A DNA stretch of 64,000 bases from NCBI GenBank assembly GCA_033964015.1, contig CM066923.1, forward strand, positions 22,759,086-22,823,085, read 5' to 3'. The notes below the pieces were generated by a model. It was given only the letters and a program-made list of their open reading frames with translations, did no database searches and had not been told where the DNA came from. Source of the stretch: Scolanthus callimorphus. Lineage: Eukaryota; Cnidaria; Anthozoa; Actiniaria; Edwardsiidae. Positions 1 through 12,200 of the stretch are shown here, piece by piece. The position numbers and the translations under genes are program-made. Within the stretch, counting starts at the first letter, position 1. Every line of letters starts with the position of its first letter.

Positions 1-472
1 TTAATTTTCATTACTCACTATTAATATTTATCGTCATTTCTATTTTTCTAAATTAAGTCAAGCTTTCTGCCTAACATATTGTATATATTATATATTGTAT
101 TTATATTTATTATTTTTTTCCGTCTCCACACTGTCTGCCCTGATTAGCTTAAGCTATTTCCAGACAGTGTGTGTATAAAGTTTGTCCTGAAAAATAACAA
201 TAATAAAGATGGAACATTGAAGATTTTGGTAGTAGAGCCTTCCAAGTCTCTGTATGTAGCAATGGCCGCTTTTGGCCGCTCTAGTAGTGAAAGGGTTAAC
301 ACAGACCGGGAGCTCCGCTTTTAGCCAGTGGCTAAATCTATATATTATATTCGATGGGAAAGACTGTCTTTTAAGACTAGTAAAACCAAACAAACGAGGA
401 GATCTCCGCCCTGTAGCTCCAGTCTACCTGTGTCACTGTTTTTACGTTAGCCGGTACATGCCCTCCAAAGAT
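1..472. other. AT-rich non-coding sequence, left edge
   Basis: No gene was recognised. At about 300-345 there is a short inverted fragment of the element found at 2003-2356 and 30556-30792, sharing 'TAGCCACTGGCTAAA' and 'GGAGCTCC'. The rest is AT-rich and shows nothing I can name. Confidence 0.4.
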
Positions 473-708
473 TAAAGAGCCTGTGTCAGCCGCCATTTTG
501 ACAGCATAGCAACATACCAAGTCGGAGAAAGCATCCATTTCCATCGGCTGATTTAGAGAATATAGAGCAATGTTCTTGATTGAATTTGACAAATCAAATC
601 TGAAACTTTGTTTTTAGATGTCCAATAATAAGAAATTTCTACACGCAATTCGACTTCTAATATCGAACGAAAACAATAACAAGGGAGTGGCTGACACAGG
701 CTCTTTAA
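473..708. repeat. Inverted-repeat element family F1, copy 1
   Basis: The ends are inverted: 'AAAGAGCCTGTGTCAGCC' at the left and its complement at the right. Near-identical copies lie at 40012-40241 and, reversed, 43898-44117. No coding capacity is seen. This is a MITE-like element. Confidence 0.75.
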
Positions 709-964
709 AGAGATACGATTTCAAGGGGCCACTGATGCCTGCCTATATGTACTCCTTCGCCGCCATTTTCAATACCAAAAAGAAAAGCTTTATGTTTTTA
801 TTAGTTTCATAGCGCATTGCCATGAGAAAACACATACTATACTAAAATTTATTTGCACAAAGTCAGGAGTTTCTGATCAATGAATCGTGTAAAAAAAGAA
901 AAAAATGCATCATGGGTAGGGTGATTCACCCCCTTTAAATGTAGTTTTCACAATTAGTAATCAA

Positions 965-1275
965 CCAGGGTTGTTTTAAAAATAACCTTTCAACTGTCAA
1001 ACAAATACAAATTTGGAGTTTGTCATCCAGCCGATGGAATCGGATTACGGATTGGTCGTCTTGATTCTTTCGGCTGAAATGTTTTCAAAGTTACACACAG
1101 TGGAACGATCCTCGATTTAACGATACCCCGATTTTACGATGGCTTTTCTGGGTCCCGGCAACAACACCTCGCCTTTAAAATCCCTATATCGAGAGTTCGT
1201 TTACAATGATACCCCGATTTTACAATGCAATTTGTTGCCCCCGTGGGGTATCGTAAAATCGGGGGTTTAGTGTAT
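965..1275. repeat. Two element fragments, one pogo/Tigger-like
   Basis: Positions 965-1085 resemble part of the dispersed repeat at 27425-27735. From 1097 the sequence reads 'CAGTGGAACGATCCTCGAT' followed by several 'ATTTAACGATACCCCGATTT'-type units. The CAGTGGAAC...CGATnTAACG ends are typical of Tigger/pogo-derived DNA elements. Confidence 0.45.
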
Positions 1276-1325
1276 TATGTAAAAATTAACTTCAGACGTT
1301 TCCCTTCCTTTTTTTTTTTCTGTTT

Positions 1326-1584
1326 TTACCACCGTATGCATTGCTACGCGACCTCAAAATTCACTGTTGAGATTGCCCATTTTACGCAAGAAAACTGTAA
1401 TGTTTATTTCCTTGAATCATTCGAGGCAAGAAGACAAGGGATAGGTTAAAACCATGTTGGTTGATTTGGCAATCTATTTCGACCCACTAAAAGTGGCCGA
1501 AGCCAGCGTTTTGGTTTGATTGACAGCTAAAAATCGCCCATCGCAACATTGAATTTTGAGGTCGCGTAGCAATGCATCCAGTGG
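1326..1584. repeat. Inverted-repeat element family F2, copy 1
   Basis: The terminal arms of about 35 bp carry 'GCATTGCTACGCGACCTC' and its complement. A second copy is at 6155-6434. Confidence 0.75.
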
Positions 1585-2002
1585 AAAGTTATTAGATTTC
1601 ACAATCAAGCCCATGCTCTAGTTAACTCGCATTTATATAGAATTCTGTCTTACTAGCTAAGAGTAAATGGCCGCTCAACATTAAAATAAAATATGATATT
1701 TAGTACTTAAAATCGCCGTCAGTGTTGCCGTCCCCAGGAGCATCCAATAAGAAAGCAGCATCACTATCGCTGAATCTAGCACATCGATACTATAAAGGTT
1801 TCAACAAGAAACTTTACAACCCATGTAAAGTTTTCACGGGCTGTCAGATACTCATTTATTGATTCACCACCAGCTGCGCTTAAGAGCGAAATGCCCTTAT
1901 TAGTGTATGTCTTGACACGCCCCTAGCCTCCTTATAGGCGGGTTCATGCCCTTAAAGGGGCTAATGTCACGGTTGTTTGAACAAAATGTTAATATATAGA
2001 TT

Positions 2003-2356
2003 TAGCCACTGGCTAAAAGCGGAGCTCCCGGTTACATATTTTTCTGTTAACGGACGCGCAGTATCTTTCCCGCCGAAATGAAATACAGTTTTGGGGTTGC
2101 CTGTGGTTGGGGCGCGCAGACACGGAATACCGCTGAACCGCTGAACCATGAAAAATGAAGTCGATCGTATACCGCCGAGCTGTGTGAAGAGTTGCCCTGA
2201 TGAAGGCTTTTAAATAAAGCCGAAAATTTGGCACAAGAAGGTTTATTGTCATCTTTCAGTATTTAATGTTTATCCGCCGAGGTCTATTGTATTCTTCCTG
2301 CGATACCTATGGTGCTCCGCTCTGCCGCCTTCGGCCGCTAAGGAGCTCCGCTATAA
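2003..2356. repeat. Dispersed element family F3, copy 1
   Basis: It begins 'TAGCCACTGGCTAAAAGCGG' and ends near 'GGAGCTCCGCTATAAA'. It shares its whole layout with 30556-30792, including 'TTTTGGGGTTGCCTGTGG' and 'GATACCTATGGTGCTCCGC'. Confidence 0.7.
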
Positions 2357-2625
2357 AATAAGACCAGTGTTCTACATAAACAACTCCTAATCCTATTTAT
2401 ACTGTTATTTAGTCTTATAAAGAAAAAGGAACTGAAACTTGCATTATATAGGCATTCTCATGTAAGATTTAATAGCTTTCGCTATCGAATTCTGCAAATT
2501 AACAACTGTTCAACCTGGTAAGAATCAAAAATGTCATTTCGCAATCCAATTCCATCCACTCGACAACACACGAAAATACTCCAAATTATTATTTGTCTGA
2601 CAGTTAAAAGGTTATTTTACAATCC
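2357..2625 (-). repeat. Dispersed element family F4, copy 1
   Basis: This is the reverse complement of 27425-27735. The shared blocks include the GGTTATTT...TTTGGAGTA region and the 'GTTGTTTATGTAGA' region. No coding sequence is seen. Confidence 0.6.
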
Positions 2626-2768
2626 TAGAGGATTAATTTGCTCATTTCTTGTGAATTAGACTACATTTCAGCTACCTCAATTAACCTCAAAATCGTGACC
2701 TCGACGATCGTCATTTCCCATCAGAAAGCCGCTTCTTTTTGAAAAGCTTTCACCGATGATACACTTAC

Positions 2769-2931
2769 TTGGAGAGCAAGAACCTCTCTTGATAATCTCG
2801 AGTAGGTTGACGAGTTGATCAAATTTATCCACCATCAGTACATTCTCCGTTTTGTTGCCCGCAATCTCTTCGAGTTCTTCTTTTCTCACTTGTTGTCCCA
2901 CTCCAATTACTATTATACGCACTCCTTTGGC
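2769..2931 (-). CDS. Gene 2 exon: VWA domain, part 3
   Basis: This exon of 163 nt is entered in phase 0 (TTTACAG) and left in phase 1 (GTAAGTG). It encodes 'AKGVRIIVIGVGQQVRKEEL', 'EEIAGNKTENVLMVD' and 'LLEIIKRGSCSP'. The final Cys pairs in position with the first Cys of part 1, the same bracketing seen in gene 1. The following exon is not in the window; nothing coding was recognised between 1 and 2768. Confidence 0.85.
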
Positions 2932-3157
2932 CTGTAAACACAAACAAATGTATTTTTATGTTCTTTTGCTCGTTGACGCTACTTTATCCCCCCCCCCCCA
3001 AATTTGCTGCCCAATTTTTGACCTTTCTCACTTGAATATAGCTTAAATTTTTTGTTGTTATGTTTATGACGTAATTTCCTTTGGGAATCGCTGTTCTCTT
3101 ATATACCACTCCTTATAACAGTGGCTGTTCACTTGACATCGCACATTCCTGTTACAG

Positions 3158-3422
3158 ACTCGTACCCGTCGCTAGGTCGTCAAATCAGTCGTCAAATAAC
3201 TGCTTTGCTGCTCTCTAGTAGAAAAGTCGAGGAACGCAGGGGATTATGGGAAGGATTAGCGCGGCGCGCAATGCATTGTGGGAAGGGCGAAGGAAAAGTT
3301 TCACCCGATCCACAATCCATTGCGCGCCTTGCGAAACCTTCCCACAATGCATTGCGCGCCGCGCTAATCCTTCCATAATCCCCTGCGTTCCTCGACTTTT
3401 CTACTAAGCGACGGGTACGAGT
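3158..3422. repeat. Long fold-back palindrome
   Basis: The arms of about 100 bp run inward from 'CGTACCCGTCGCT' and include 'GAAAAGTCGAGGAACGCAGG' and 'CAATGCATTGTGGGAAGG', repeated in reverse complement. The spacer is short. Runs of C near 2988-2999 precede it. Confidence 0.8.
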
Positions 3423-3649
3423 TTGTTCCTGTTATCAACCGGGACCAATTTTTTCCTGTTCATTGTAAGAATCAATATTTTCAAACGGATCAGGAGTAGT
3501 TGGAAAGTGTGCTCATTAGTTTTATTATAATTCCATGCAGGTGATTTAGGTTATTTATATGCCCTTCTAAAACTCATGAATAGTCAATCAGGCAAACACA
3601 ATGGAAATCAGGACCATGAAGGCCGTTTGTATACCCCGATAGAAATTAG

Positions 3650-3915
3650 CATTTTGGGGAGTCCATGAATATTTTCAGGGAACAGCTGTTCTGATTGGTT
3701 GCCATATCATAATGGTGCTCAATCAACCAGAAACGATATAGAACTGCTGCGCACTGAACTGAATCTGATATAGAACTCCGGTGACGTCAGAGTTCTATAT
3801 CAGATCCAGTTCAGTGAGCACAGTTCTCTATCAAGTTTGGCTCACTGAGCATCAGTAATGATAGGACAACTCACCAGAACAGCATGTTTCCCCGATAATA
3901 TTCATGGAGACCCCA
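3650..3915. repeat. Nested inverted repeat
   Basis: The outer arms 'GGGGAGTCCATGAATATT' and their near-complement enclose an inner palindrome at about 3735-3833 built around 'GATATAGAACTCCGGTGACG'. The region contains no open frame of interest. Confidence 0.55.
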
Positions 3916-4839
3916 TCTCTTACAAACGCTCTGTGGTCATGATTTCCACCTTTTCCCGTAACCTACGAAAAAAGAACGCATGTTAGAAATGAATACGTGC
4001 TTTTGTAAAACGATAGTTCATTTATCACATTTATTAATTTTCGGTGGCCATGATTTAAACATCCCACAACGACTCGGGCAGTGCCGACCACCCTTCTGTG
4101 AACATTTCGTGAAACGAGCCAAAACGGACATCTTTGACAATTATTTGGCAATACTTGAGTTGAATTGGGCTCAAAATCATGCACAGATAACGAATATAAC
4201 TCACCCGTCCAAGTTACTCTACTTGGCGAGTCCGTACGAACCGCACTGCTTTGTTAACCGAGAATGAATGGGCAAATTGCATATGATGCATTACGCGCAT
4301 GACAAAGAAAATTTCGTCAAAGAAATTTGAATCATAAAAAGAATAAAAAACAATAGGAAACACTGCCCCAAAAACTAATGACATAGCCCTTTCTTTACAA
4401 AAGCCAATCAGAAAGCCCTAGCATTATTATAGGTATCGCTGGTATCGCTAATTCATTCATTTCTTTTCTATGACATTTGAACGGCATTTCATTGCTCATC
4501 ATTATTATAGGTAAAAAAGTGACAGCCATTCCAAAGGGAGTTCTTCTCTTTTTGAAAGTCATGTAATTATGAACAGACCTTTTGTCCCAACACAGAAGAT
4601 ATGTCAGTTATTCGGAACGCCTCTCTAAATACACTATTCGTAATGAAAAGCTCTCGTTGTCGATCTTTTGTTTGCCATTTCAAAATAGCTAAACAATGCA
4701 ACTTGAAGCTAGTCTATATCAGATTTCTTATTCTCGATTTCAATGAAGTAGCTCTCACAAATTTATTTCCTTTTTTTTAACTAGCTTGGAATTATGAATT
4801 ATTACTGGCAACCGTTTTAGAAGTAGTTTACAAAACTCG

Positions 4840-5035
4840 CTGTCGTGTTTTATCAGCAGATAGAATCACTCGGCTTCGCCTCGTGTTTCTATCTGCAAAT
4901 AAAACACTCCAGCTCGTTTTGTAAACATTACATACAGGTGCGATCCTCCTCATACAGTTGTCAGTCATTACTGTATAAATTAGTAATATTTTCTATTCGC
5001 CTGAGCGAAGCGAAAGAGAATAGAAATAGGGAATA
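4840..5035. repeat. Short fold-back with CTTCGCCTCGTG loop
   Basis: 'GTGTTTTATCAGCAGATAGA' is answered by its complement about 60 bp on, around a CTCGGCTTCGCCTCGTG centre. Similar 'CTTCGGCTCGTG' centres occur in the 41529 and 49698 elements. The remainder of the intron 3916-5680 shows nothing I can name. Confidence 0.45.
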
Positions 5036-5679
5036 ATACATGGGCGCGGGAAATGCAACCTTTACATGTATGAAATTTAGAGGAAGATATTTGTCCCTAA
5101 AGTGAACTATAGTCACTTTATAGTCCGCTTGATGCTAACGCTTTGCGGATCAATGAATATAAAATAGTCGGCCAAATGAAATTAAGGCAGCAGTGAGTAT
5201 TAAAGGGCAAACATGTTTCATTTATAAATTGCTCGTTGGCACTTTTAGTGAGAGCTACAACTAGTATATTTTAGTATAAACCCAGTGCTGTGCATCGACT
5301 AATTACTTGTGTTATCAAAGCGTTCCTTGAATCAAACATCCACTGATTTTTGGGTAGAGGGGTGCCACGAGGTTTCCAAAACCTGACCCTATCAGAGACC
5401 ATAAATTCTCGTTTTATGGTCGCGATAGGTGACTAATGCGAAGGTCAGAGCGCATTTCGCGAAAATATATTTTCGTCTAAAACTTTAAGGATATAATCGC
5501 TATGAACTTCAATCTTGGAGAATATAAGCAAGTATCTTTTGGCAATATGTATGCATTATCGGATCTCCATTAGCGTTAATACTTTAATAATATCTGAGCT
5601 TAAATGGACCCTTCCTTGAGAGATCAACCCCGCGCAAAAAAAAAACGTTGCTGGTATTTTTGAACGAAACTCCGTTAAT

Positions 5680-5996
5680 CATCATATATATATATATATA
5701 TATATTTATAGTATATTTTTTATCTATTTTTATAATAAAGATAGTTATTATTATCATGATCTTTTAGTTTTTTTTTACTTAGATATTAGCAGGCGAAGAG
5801 CCATTTTTTAGTGGATGTACTGCTAATTAGTTCATTATTATTATTATTATTATTATAATCATATTGAAGTCAGTTGGACTAAGTGTTAACGAAGTTTAAG
5901 GAAATTCGTTGGAAGCAAAGTGCCTATTTTAGAGTTTTAGTCGTGTTTTTGGCCTATTTTTCAAAAATAGCCACTTTGCTTCCAACGAATTTCCTT
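5680..5996. repeat. Simple repeats and a palindrome
   Basis: This stretch contains (TA)n near 5685-5706, (TTA)n near 5833-5858, and a palindrome 5898-5996 with arms 'AAGGAAATTCGTTGGAAGC'. All of it is intronic. Confidence 0.6.
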
Positions 5997-6154
5997 ATTA
6001 TTGTAAAGGTTTGAAAATAAACTGCCTTTACCATCGGGCCGTGTAAGAGATTCATAGAAATTTAAGATATTCATAGAAAGTTAAGTTCATAGAAAGTTAA
6101 GATAAACAAAACAAATCAATCATAAACTTGTCACAACCCATCGGACATTGGGTC

Positions 6155-6434
6155 TTTACCACTGTATGCATTGCTATGCGACCTTCAAAATTCACTGTTG
6201 CGATTGGCGATTCTCAGCAAAAGAACTGTAACGTTAATTTTCTTGAACCAGAAAGTTAAAATTCGAGCCAAGTAAGACAGAGGATAGCTTAAAAACATTT
6301 TGGTTGATATGGCAATCAATTTTGAGCCACTGAAGTGGCCGAATCCAGCGTTTTGGTTTGATTGACGGCTAAAAATCACCAATCGCCCATCGACACATTG
6401 AATTTTGAGGTCGCGTAGCAATGCATATACTGGT
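6155..6434. repeat. Inverted-repeat element family F2, copy 2
   Basis: It has the same 'GCATTGCTATGCGACCTTC' and 'GAGGTCGCGTAGCAATGCAT' ends as 1326-1584. It stops about 40 bp short of the VWA exon donor at 6474. Confidence 0.75.
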
Positions 6435-6474
6435 AAGCGCCTTCCAGCTGTCATGCGGAAAGAACGTTACTCAC

Positions 6475-6701
6475 AGTGAGGGCAGCGATGGTGTTGGGTA
6501 CGTTTTTCCTATATCTGTCCAACATTGCCCCGTCCGTAATCACAATAAGGACACTAGGCTTGTCTTTCCTTTCACCTCCACCGACAGTGAAAAGATCCTC
6601 GTGTGCCACCTTCAAGGCCAGATCTGTGCGTGTACCCTGGGCCAGGTACTCCAAGCTCATGATCTGCTGAGCAAGTTTGTCTGGATTGTAATACTTCGCA
6701 T
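6475..6701 (-). CDS. Gene 2 exon: VWA domain, part 2
   Basis: This exon of 227 nt is entered in phase 1 (TTCTTGCAG) and left in phase 0 (ACT before GTGAGTAAC). It encodes 'AKYYNPDKLAQQIMSLEYL', 'AQGTRTDLALKVAHEDLF' and 'KPSVLIVITDGAM', so the MIDAS Thr and Asp are both kept. The split codon with the previous exon gives Asp. A MITE (6155-6434) ends about 40 bp beyond its donor. Confidence 0.85.
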
Positions 6702-7097
6702 CTGCAAGAATTGGAACACATTTAGTTTTCGTTTCTCCCGTTCAAGAGACCCGAAAATGCAACCTAGACCCTGGGCGTTGTGGGCGAGCTTCCTGTGGCG
6801 AGAAGGAGTTTTGTTAATGATATTAACTCGTACCTTTAAACACAGGGCGCTCACCATTCGCTTGAAATAAAAATACATGGGTTTTTGATATTTTTTTATA
6901 TTTATTCCTTTTTCTGTCAATGGGAGCCCTGTGTGTTGTTTAACCGCTTGGACACTAGGGAACGAGATTACGTCATGATACTTTCTGATTGGCCAATGTC
7001 ATTTATCTATTAAAATAACAAATAAATTCATTGACCTTCACTATCTAGTGAATACTAGCAATGATCCCGAACTGCAGACGATAGCTGTACAGTAGCT

Positions 7098-7350
7098 TTA
7101 AAGGGAGACTGTCACGCAACTGCGCAGCTGTTCTGCGCATCTCAAAACAAAGAAGTATCGTCCCGTGACGATGACCAGCGAAGGCTAAAAAACCTCGAAA
7201 ACAATCGTTTATAATCTCGCTATTTCTCGATCCATCGGACCATTCTTTTGAACTTTACATATTCTTATAGGTATCTGATAGGATGGTCTAGTTAGTTTTG
7301 CTGATGAATCGCTCCTGGAGCATGCGCGTATCGTGACAGCTTCCCTTTAA
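7098..7350. repeat. Inverted-repeat element family F5, copy 1
   Basis: The ends are TTAAAGGGAGACTGTCACG and its near-complement, length about 253 bp. A reverse-oriented copy is at 62834-63088. Adjacent bases at 7349-7383 repeat the VWA exon end. Confidence 0.8.
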
Positions 7351-7400
7351 ACGTAAAGTTCAGTTGGTTGTTCGAACTGTACACGGTATTTCTACAGTAC

Positions 7401-7583
7401 CTAGAAACGTAAAGTTCAGTTGAGCTTCCGAACTGTACAAGATAGCTCCAAAGTGCGTCCCCGTTTCAGACACTTTGTACTGCCTGGTAATGTTCACCAC
7501 GAATTCCTTCATGACGGGGTAATAATCCATTACGCTGTCAGATGAATCTATGATAACGCCCACGTCCATGGCCTCTTGGCAGA
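7401..7583 (-). CDS. Gene 2 exon: VWA domain, part 1 (MIDAS)
   Basis: This exon of 183 nt is phase 1-1, with acceptor CATTTCCAG and donor GTACTG. It encodes 'VCQEAMDVGVIIDSSDSV', 'VKEFVVNITRQYKV' style helix residues and 'GTHFGAILYSSEAQLNFTFL'. The MIDAS D-S-S-D-S is intact. Fragments of the exon end are repeated just beyond the donor (7349-7383), so the splice region is locally duplicated. Confidence 0.85.
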
Positions 7584-8284
7584 CTGGAAATGTAAGAATG
7601 GTGAAATCCAATAATCAGAGAAATCAATAAACTCGTGCATACGCGAGGAACAGTGACTTGACGGCAATGCTCGGCTCTAAACATTGTCCGTGCTTGGTCT
7701 TGGTCTGCTCCAAAAAGGGCATGGCTCACTTGATATTTACCCCTTAAAGGTACCAGCCAAGTTTGTCTGAATTTCAGACGTATTTTCCCTCCTAATTTTC
7801 TCTCGTATTTTTTTTAATTCAAGCTACCAACAAGTGTGATATTGATAAAACCATTGTTGCGTGATTTGCTAGAACGGACTGTCCGTTTAAGAAAAAAAAT
7901 GGATGAGACCATTCAGAGGAACACCAAAATTGTACGAGGCCGAAAGCCAAGTTCAATTTGCGGTTCAGATGAATTTTCTAATTCAATTTTTTCTTAATCG
8001 GACAGCACACCCTGTCCGGTTATTTATTATTTATCCATGTTCAACCCCCAAACTGTCCAATTTTAGCGTGCAAACTGTCCCATTAGAGCGCGCACGATCC
8101 ATTTTGACATTAAACAGAGAAAAATCGATCTGACGGCACGTAAATGGGATTTCGTGGCTATATAATTAATATTCATACAACAACACTAGAAAAACGCTCT
8201 GATTGGTTGACAGGCCATGTTTATACAAAAAGACAAGTAAAACACGCGCTCTGATTGGTTGACAGGCAGTGTGTGATTGCAGTG

Positions 8285-8490
8285 CACTCTACTACACTAA
8301 CCGGAACCAGAGGGACGTTAAAGAACCACGAGGACCGTCGGAAGTTGCCCAACCTCTGTGTCACAGAACTCACAATGGTAACACACACTCATGTGTTTAT
8401 AAAGCTGGTTTCTATAGGATGAGTTATCCGTTATTGTCAAGCGCATTGAGCCGCGAGGATAAGCGCTATATAAGCTATATAAGCGCGCGC
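8285..8490 (+). repeat. 5'-truncated tRNA-derived SINE
   Basis: It matches the body and tail of the SINE at 59290-59697, from 'ACACTAACCGGAACCAGAGG' to 'GATAAGCGCTATATAAG', but lacks the tRNA-like head. Confidence 0.7.
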
Positions 8491-8672
8491 TGGTTGGCTT
8501 TAAACTTCGTGGCGACAAAACTAGTTTTTGTTGTATAAAAAATCGATATACAATTTCCATGTGTCTGTATATACATATATGTCGTCATGAAACACTGTAA
8601 CGTCATTTATGTATCTCTTATAGTAAAGACGCATGAATTATTAGATCTATTGTTAAATTAATATAGTTATAC

Positions 8673-8741
8673 CGTTGCCTGGATCACTAGGCGTCGTCGA
8701 GGTGACAGGAATAGGAGTAGTCGTAGGTGTTGGTGTTATCG
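8673..8741 (-). CDS. Gene 2 linker exon: Pro/Thr-rich before the VWA domain
   Basis: This is a 69-nt phase 1-1 exon, with acceptor TGTTTTCAG and donor GTATAAC. It encodes 'AITPTPTTTPIPVTSTTPSD' and 'PGN'. It is the same kind of Pro/Thr spacer that precedes VWA domains in gene 1, and it fits in phase with the VWA exon at 7583. A phase-compatible 19-nt microexon candidate lies just upstream at 8836-8854, with a weak acceptor. Confidence 0.7.
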
Positions 8742-8914
8742 CTGAAAACATAAACAAATCAACATCATTATTGATCCATATTCGCCTCTTTTTATACCTG
8801 AACATATATCTGGAATGTGGTTTATGAACTCTTACATGCAAAAATCTTTAGACTCTACATGGACCAAACCGTAATTTTCCATACGAATTTGTTTACATTT
8901 TATATGTTGGTCAA

Positions 8915-9130
8915 CCATAGGCTCTGGGGACGAGATTGGGGAGGCTCTGGAGACAGTCATTTGACGCATGCGCGAGTTTTGATACAGAGCCGTTGAGAGA
9001 AACAACTCTCAACGCATGCGCATGCCCCAACGTTCAAAATCAGCCAATCAGTGAAGGGCCTCAAATGGCCAAGCCTCCCGCGAGAAACGAGCCGGGAAGC
9101 CCTGGGTACGAGAATGATCAGTTGAATGCC
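8915..9130. repeat. Dispersed element family F6, copy 1
   Basis: It carries 'GACGCATGCGCGAG', 'ATACAGAGCCGTTGAGAGAA', 'CGCATGCCCCAACGTTCAA' and 'CAGCCAATCAG', shared with 48770-48965, 48940-49135 and parts of 63095-63560. Confidence 0.65.
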
Positions 9131-9207
9131 ACTTTTATGCGTATAAAACTTGACCTATTTATGCCTCAAAATTAGTTGTACAGCGTAGAAGTCGATGGCG
9201 TGGGTTC

Positions 9208-12200
9208 TATTCAATTCAATTCAATTCAATTTATTTTCCGCCACATTTTTAATTATTTTCACTTACATATCATTGTAAAACAAAAAGCAAAAAAAGATGA
9301 AAATGAAAATAAGGAAATGAAAAAAGGGAAGGTTATAAAAAATGTGGCGAGGGAGCCCTTGGAAGCTTAGGCTTTTCGAGAAGAGCCCCCTCGCTTATAT
9401 TAAGCTAATTACAAACTGATTGTGTATCGGAGTCAGTGTAGAAAAGGTATTGTTGTAAAGTGGCTAATTATTAATAATAATAATAAATATGTTTTTTGGA
9501 GCATTACACAAAGTCTCAATGTTCTTACAAGTAGTGTGTCCTAGGCTACCTAAAAAAAATAAATTAAAAAGAAACGAAGAAAACGAACAGAAAAATATCA
9601 AAATTTACATCCGTTTAAAACACAATAAAAAGCAATAAAAATAATAATAAAAACGTTTAAAAAAAGTAAAAATTGATATGCAAAACATCAGGCATTGACA
9701 AAGACATCCAATGACAGCAGTCACGCAATTAAGTGGACCGCTGCCACAGGATGTCAATGAAAGTGCAGTAAGATTACGACTAAGGAGATAAAGATCATCT
9801 AAAAAAGTAAGTCTTTAATTGTGATTTAAAAGTAGACAAGGATTGGCATGATCTAAGTTCAAAAGGAAGAGAATTCCCTAACTTTGGTGCACAAATAGAA
9901 AATGCACGGTCACCATAAGTAGCAGTGTTGGACTTTGGGACTTTCAACAGTTTATGGTCCGAGGACCTTAGTCTCCGGCAAGGACGATAAGGATTAAGTA
10001 TTTCCGAGATGTAATCTGGAGCAAGTCCATTCAGAGCTTTAAAAGTGACGAGTAAAATACTGGCAGCCAGTGAAGAGCGCGAAGGACAGGAGAGATATGA
10101 TCATGCTTCTTGGTTTTAGTCACCAGTCTCGCAGCACTGTTTTGGATGCGTTGAAGCTTGTCAAGGTGGACCTTAGGGACGCCAATTAAAAGTGAGTTGT
10201 AACTATCCAGACGGGAGCTGATGAACGCATGAACAAGCTTTTCGCAATCGCCCTGAGAGACATGTATGCGTATGCGCCCAATATTGCGGAGAGCGAAGCT
10301 TGCCGACTTGCAAATGTTAAACATGATGGGTCATTTTAAGATGGCTGTCAACAGCAATTCCAAGATCGCGAGCAACAGGCTTAGGGTGATAAAAGTTGAC
10401 CAACGCCGATATCTGGAAGAGGATTGCATGGTCTGAACTGGGAGGTTAGATGAGCAATCTCAGTTTTTGAGAGATTGCATGCTAGCTTGTTAGCCGTGCA
10501 CCAGACAAGGATGTCATGTACACAGGCCTCAAGTTTTGAAACAATCTCAAGACGATCCGGCGTGGGTTTTAAAGCGACATACAGCTGATGTCATCCGCGT
10601 AAAGCATGCAGTCAAGTCCGTGTGCATTAATAACATCTTCAATAGGGGCAAAATAAAGTGCAAAGAGCAGCGGGCCAAGAACAGAGCCCTGGGGTACCCC
10701 GTATTTTAGCTCCCTGGAAGGCGATGAGGTGTTATTTATACGCACTGTTTGCGATCGCCCAGTGATGTAGTCCTTAACCAGGACAGGGCGTGACCATGAA
10801 CACCATAGCGGTGTTCAAGTCTGTCAAGTAGAATGGTATGGTCAAGCGTATCGAAGGCTGATGACAAGTCTAGTAATACTAGTATGGCTTCGTGTTTCTG
10901 GTCTAAGGACCTGTGTAAGTCATTACATACACGAATCATGGCAGTCTCAGTACTGAAAAATTCCTGTAAGCGGATTGGAATTTAGCAAGAAGACTATTCG
11001 CCTTTAGATAATTAATAAACTGAGTGCAGGAAATCTTTTCCAATAACTTTGAAAGGAAAGCAAGATATGTGATCGGTCTGAAGTGAGCAAATATTTCTTT
11101 ATCAAGTGACGACTTTTTTATAGATGGAGAAATCACCCCTTCCTTTAGTGAATGCGGAAAAACCCCTTCAGAGAGAGATTGGTTTACAATACTCGTGATA
11201 GGGGGAGCAAGTGCATCAATGTTATCCTTCATGATCCTCGATGGAATAGGATCAAGGACGCAAGACTTGTTCGAGGCTTGATTAAGAAGCTCAACAACAT
11301 ATGATTCAGAAACAGGGGAGAATCCTCAAAAGAACAAGGACAACGTGATGGAGGTAAGCTGACCGTGAGCTGAGCAGATGACATTGCCGAGCTTTCAACT
11401 TCATCACGGAGGTTCTGGATTTTAGAATCAAAAAACTCACTGAATTTCTGAGCAAGGACCTCACTGGAGTCACATGATGGAAGAGGAGGGGTAGCTTTCA
11501 CTCGAAAAAGACCATCCACTACATGGAATAACTTGTCATGGCTCACATCCGAAATCAGAGAGCTGAAATGCTTTGTTTTTGCATCATTCAGGGCACTGGT
11601 ATAATTAGTGCAAGCAGCTTTATACATTTGACGATGGACTTCAAGGCGTGTAGACATGAATTTTCGTTCAAGCTGACGCCTTTGTCTTTTCAATGACTTA
11701 AGACTATCATTAAACCAAGGGGCATTCGGTCGCAGAGTGACTGACCGGGATTTCACAGGAGCATGCTGCTCAAGAACATCTCTAAGGTTTTTATTAAATT
11801 CATCAGTCCTCTCGTTGAGGGAGATACCTTCAGAGGAAGGTTCGAAAGCGGCAACAAGATCACCATGCATCTTTTCCTTGTCAATCCTTTTTAAGTCTCT
11901 GAAAGTGAACATCTTTTTGGATGACTCTGGTTTAGGAAGATCCAAGGAACCAAGGACAGCAAAGTGATCAGATGGCATAGTAGAATCAGTCTTGAGTGAC
12001 TCTGATTTAAGAAAACTTTCGCCTTGGCGATCTATCACAAGATCTAAGGTGTGGCCTTTCCGGTGGGTTGGGCCAGTAACCCATTGCTGGAGACCCGCAG
12101 ATTCCAAGGTATCATTGAATTTAATTGTATCAGGTTCAGTAGGAACATCCATGTGAAAATTAAAATCACCTACTAACAATAAATAGCCTGGGGTCAACAT

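Noticed and set aside
6421..6870. 149-codon plus-strand frame
   Set aside because: It overlaps the VWA exon of gene 2 in antisense; the minus strand has VWA motifs and matching splice phases.
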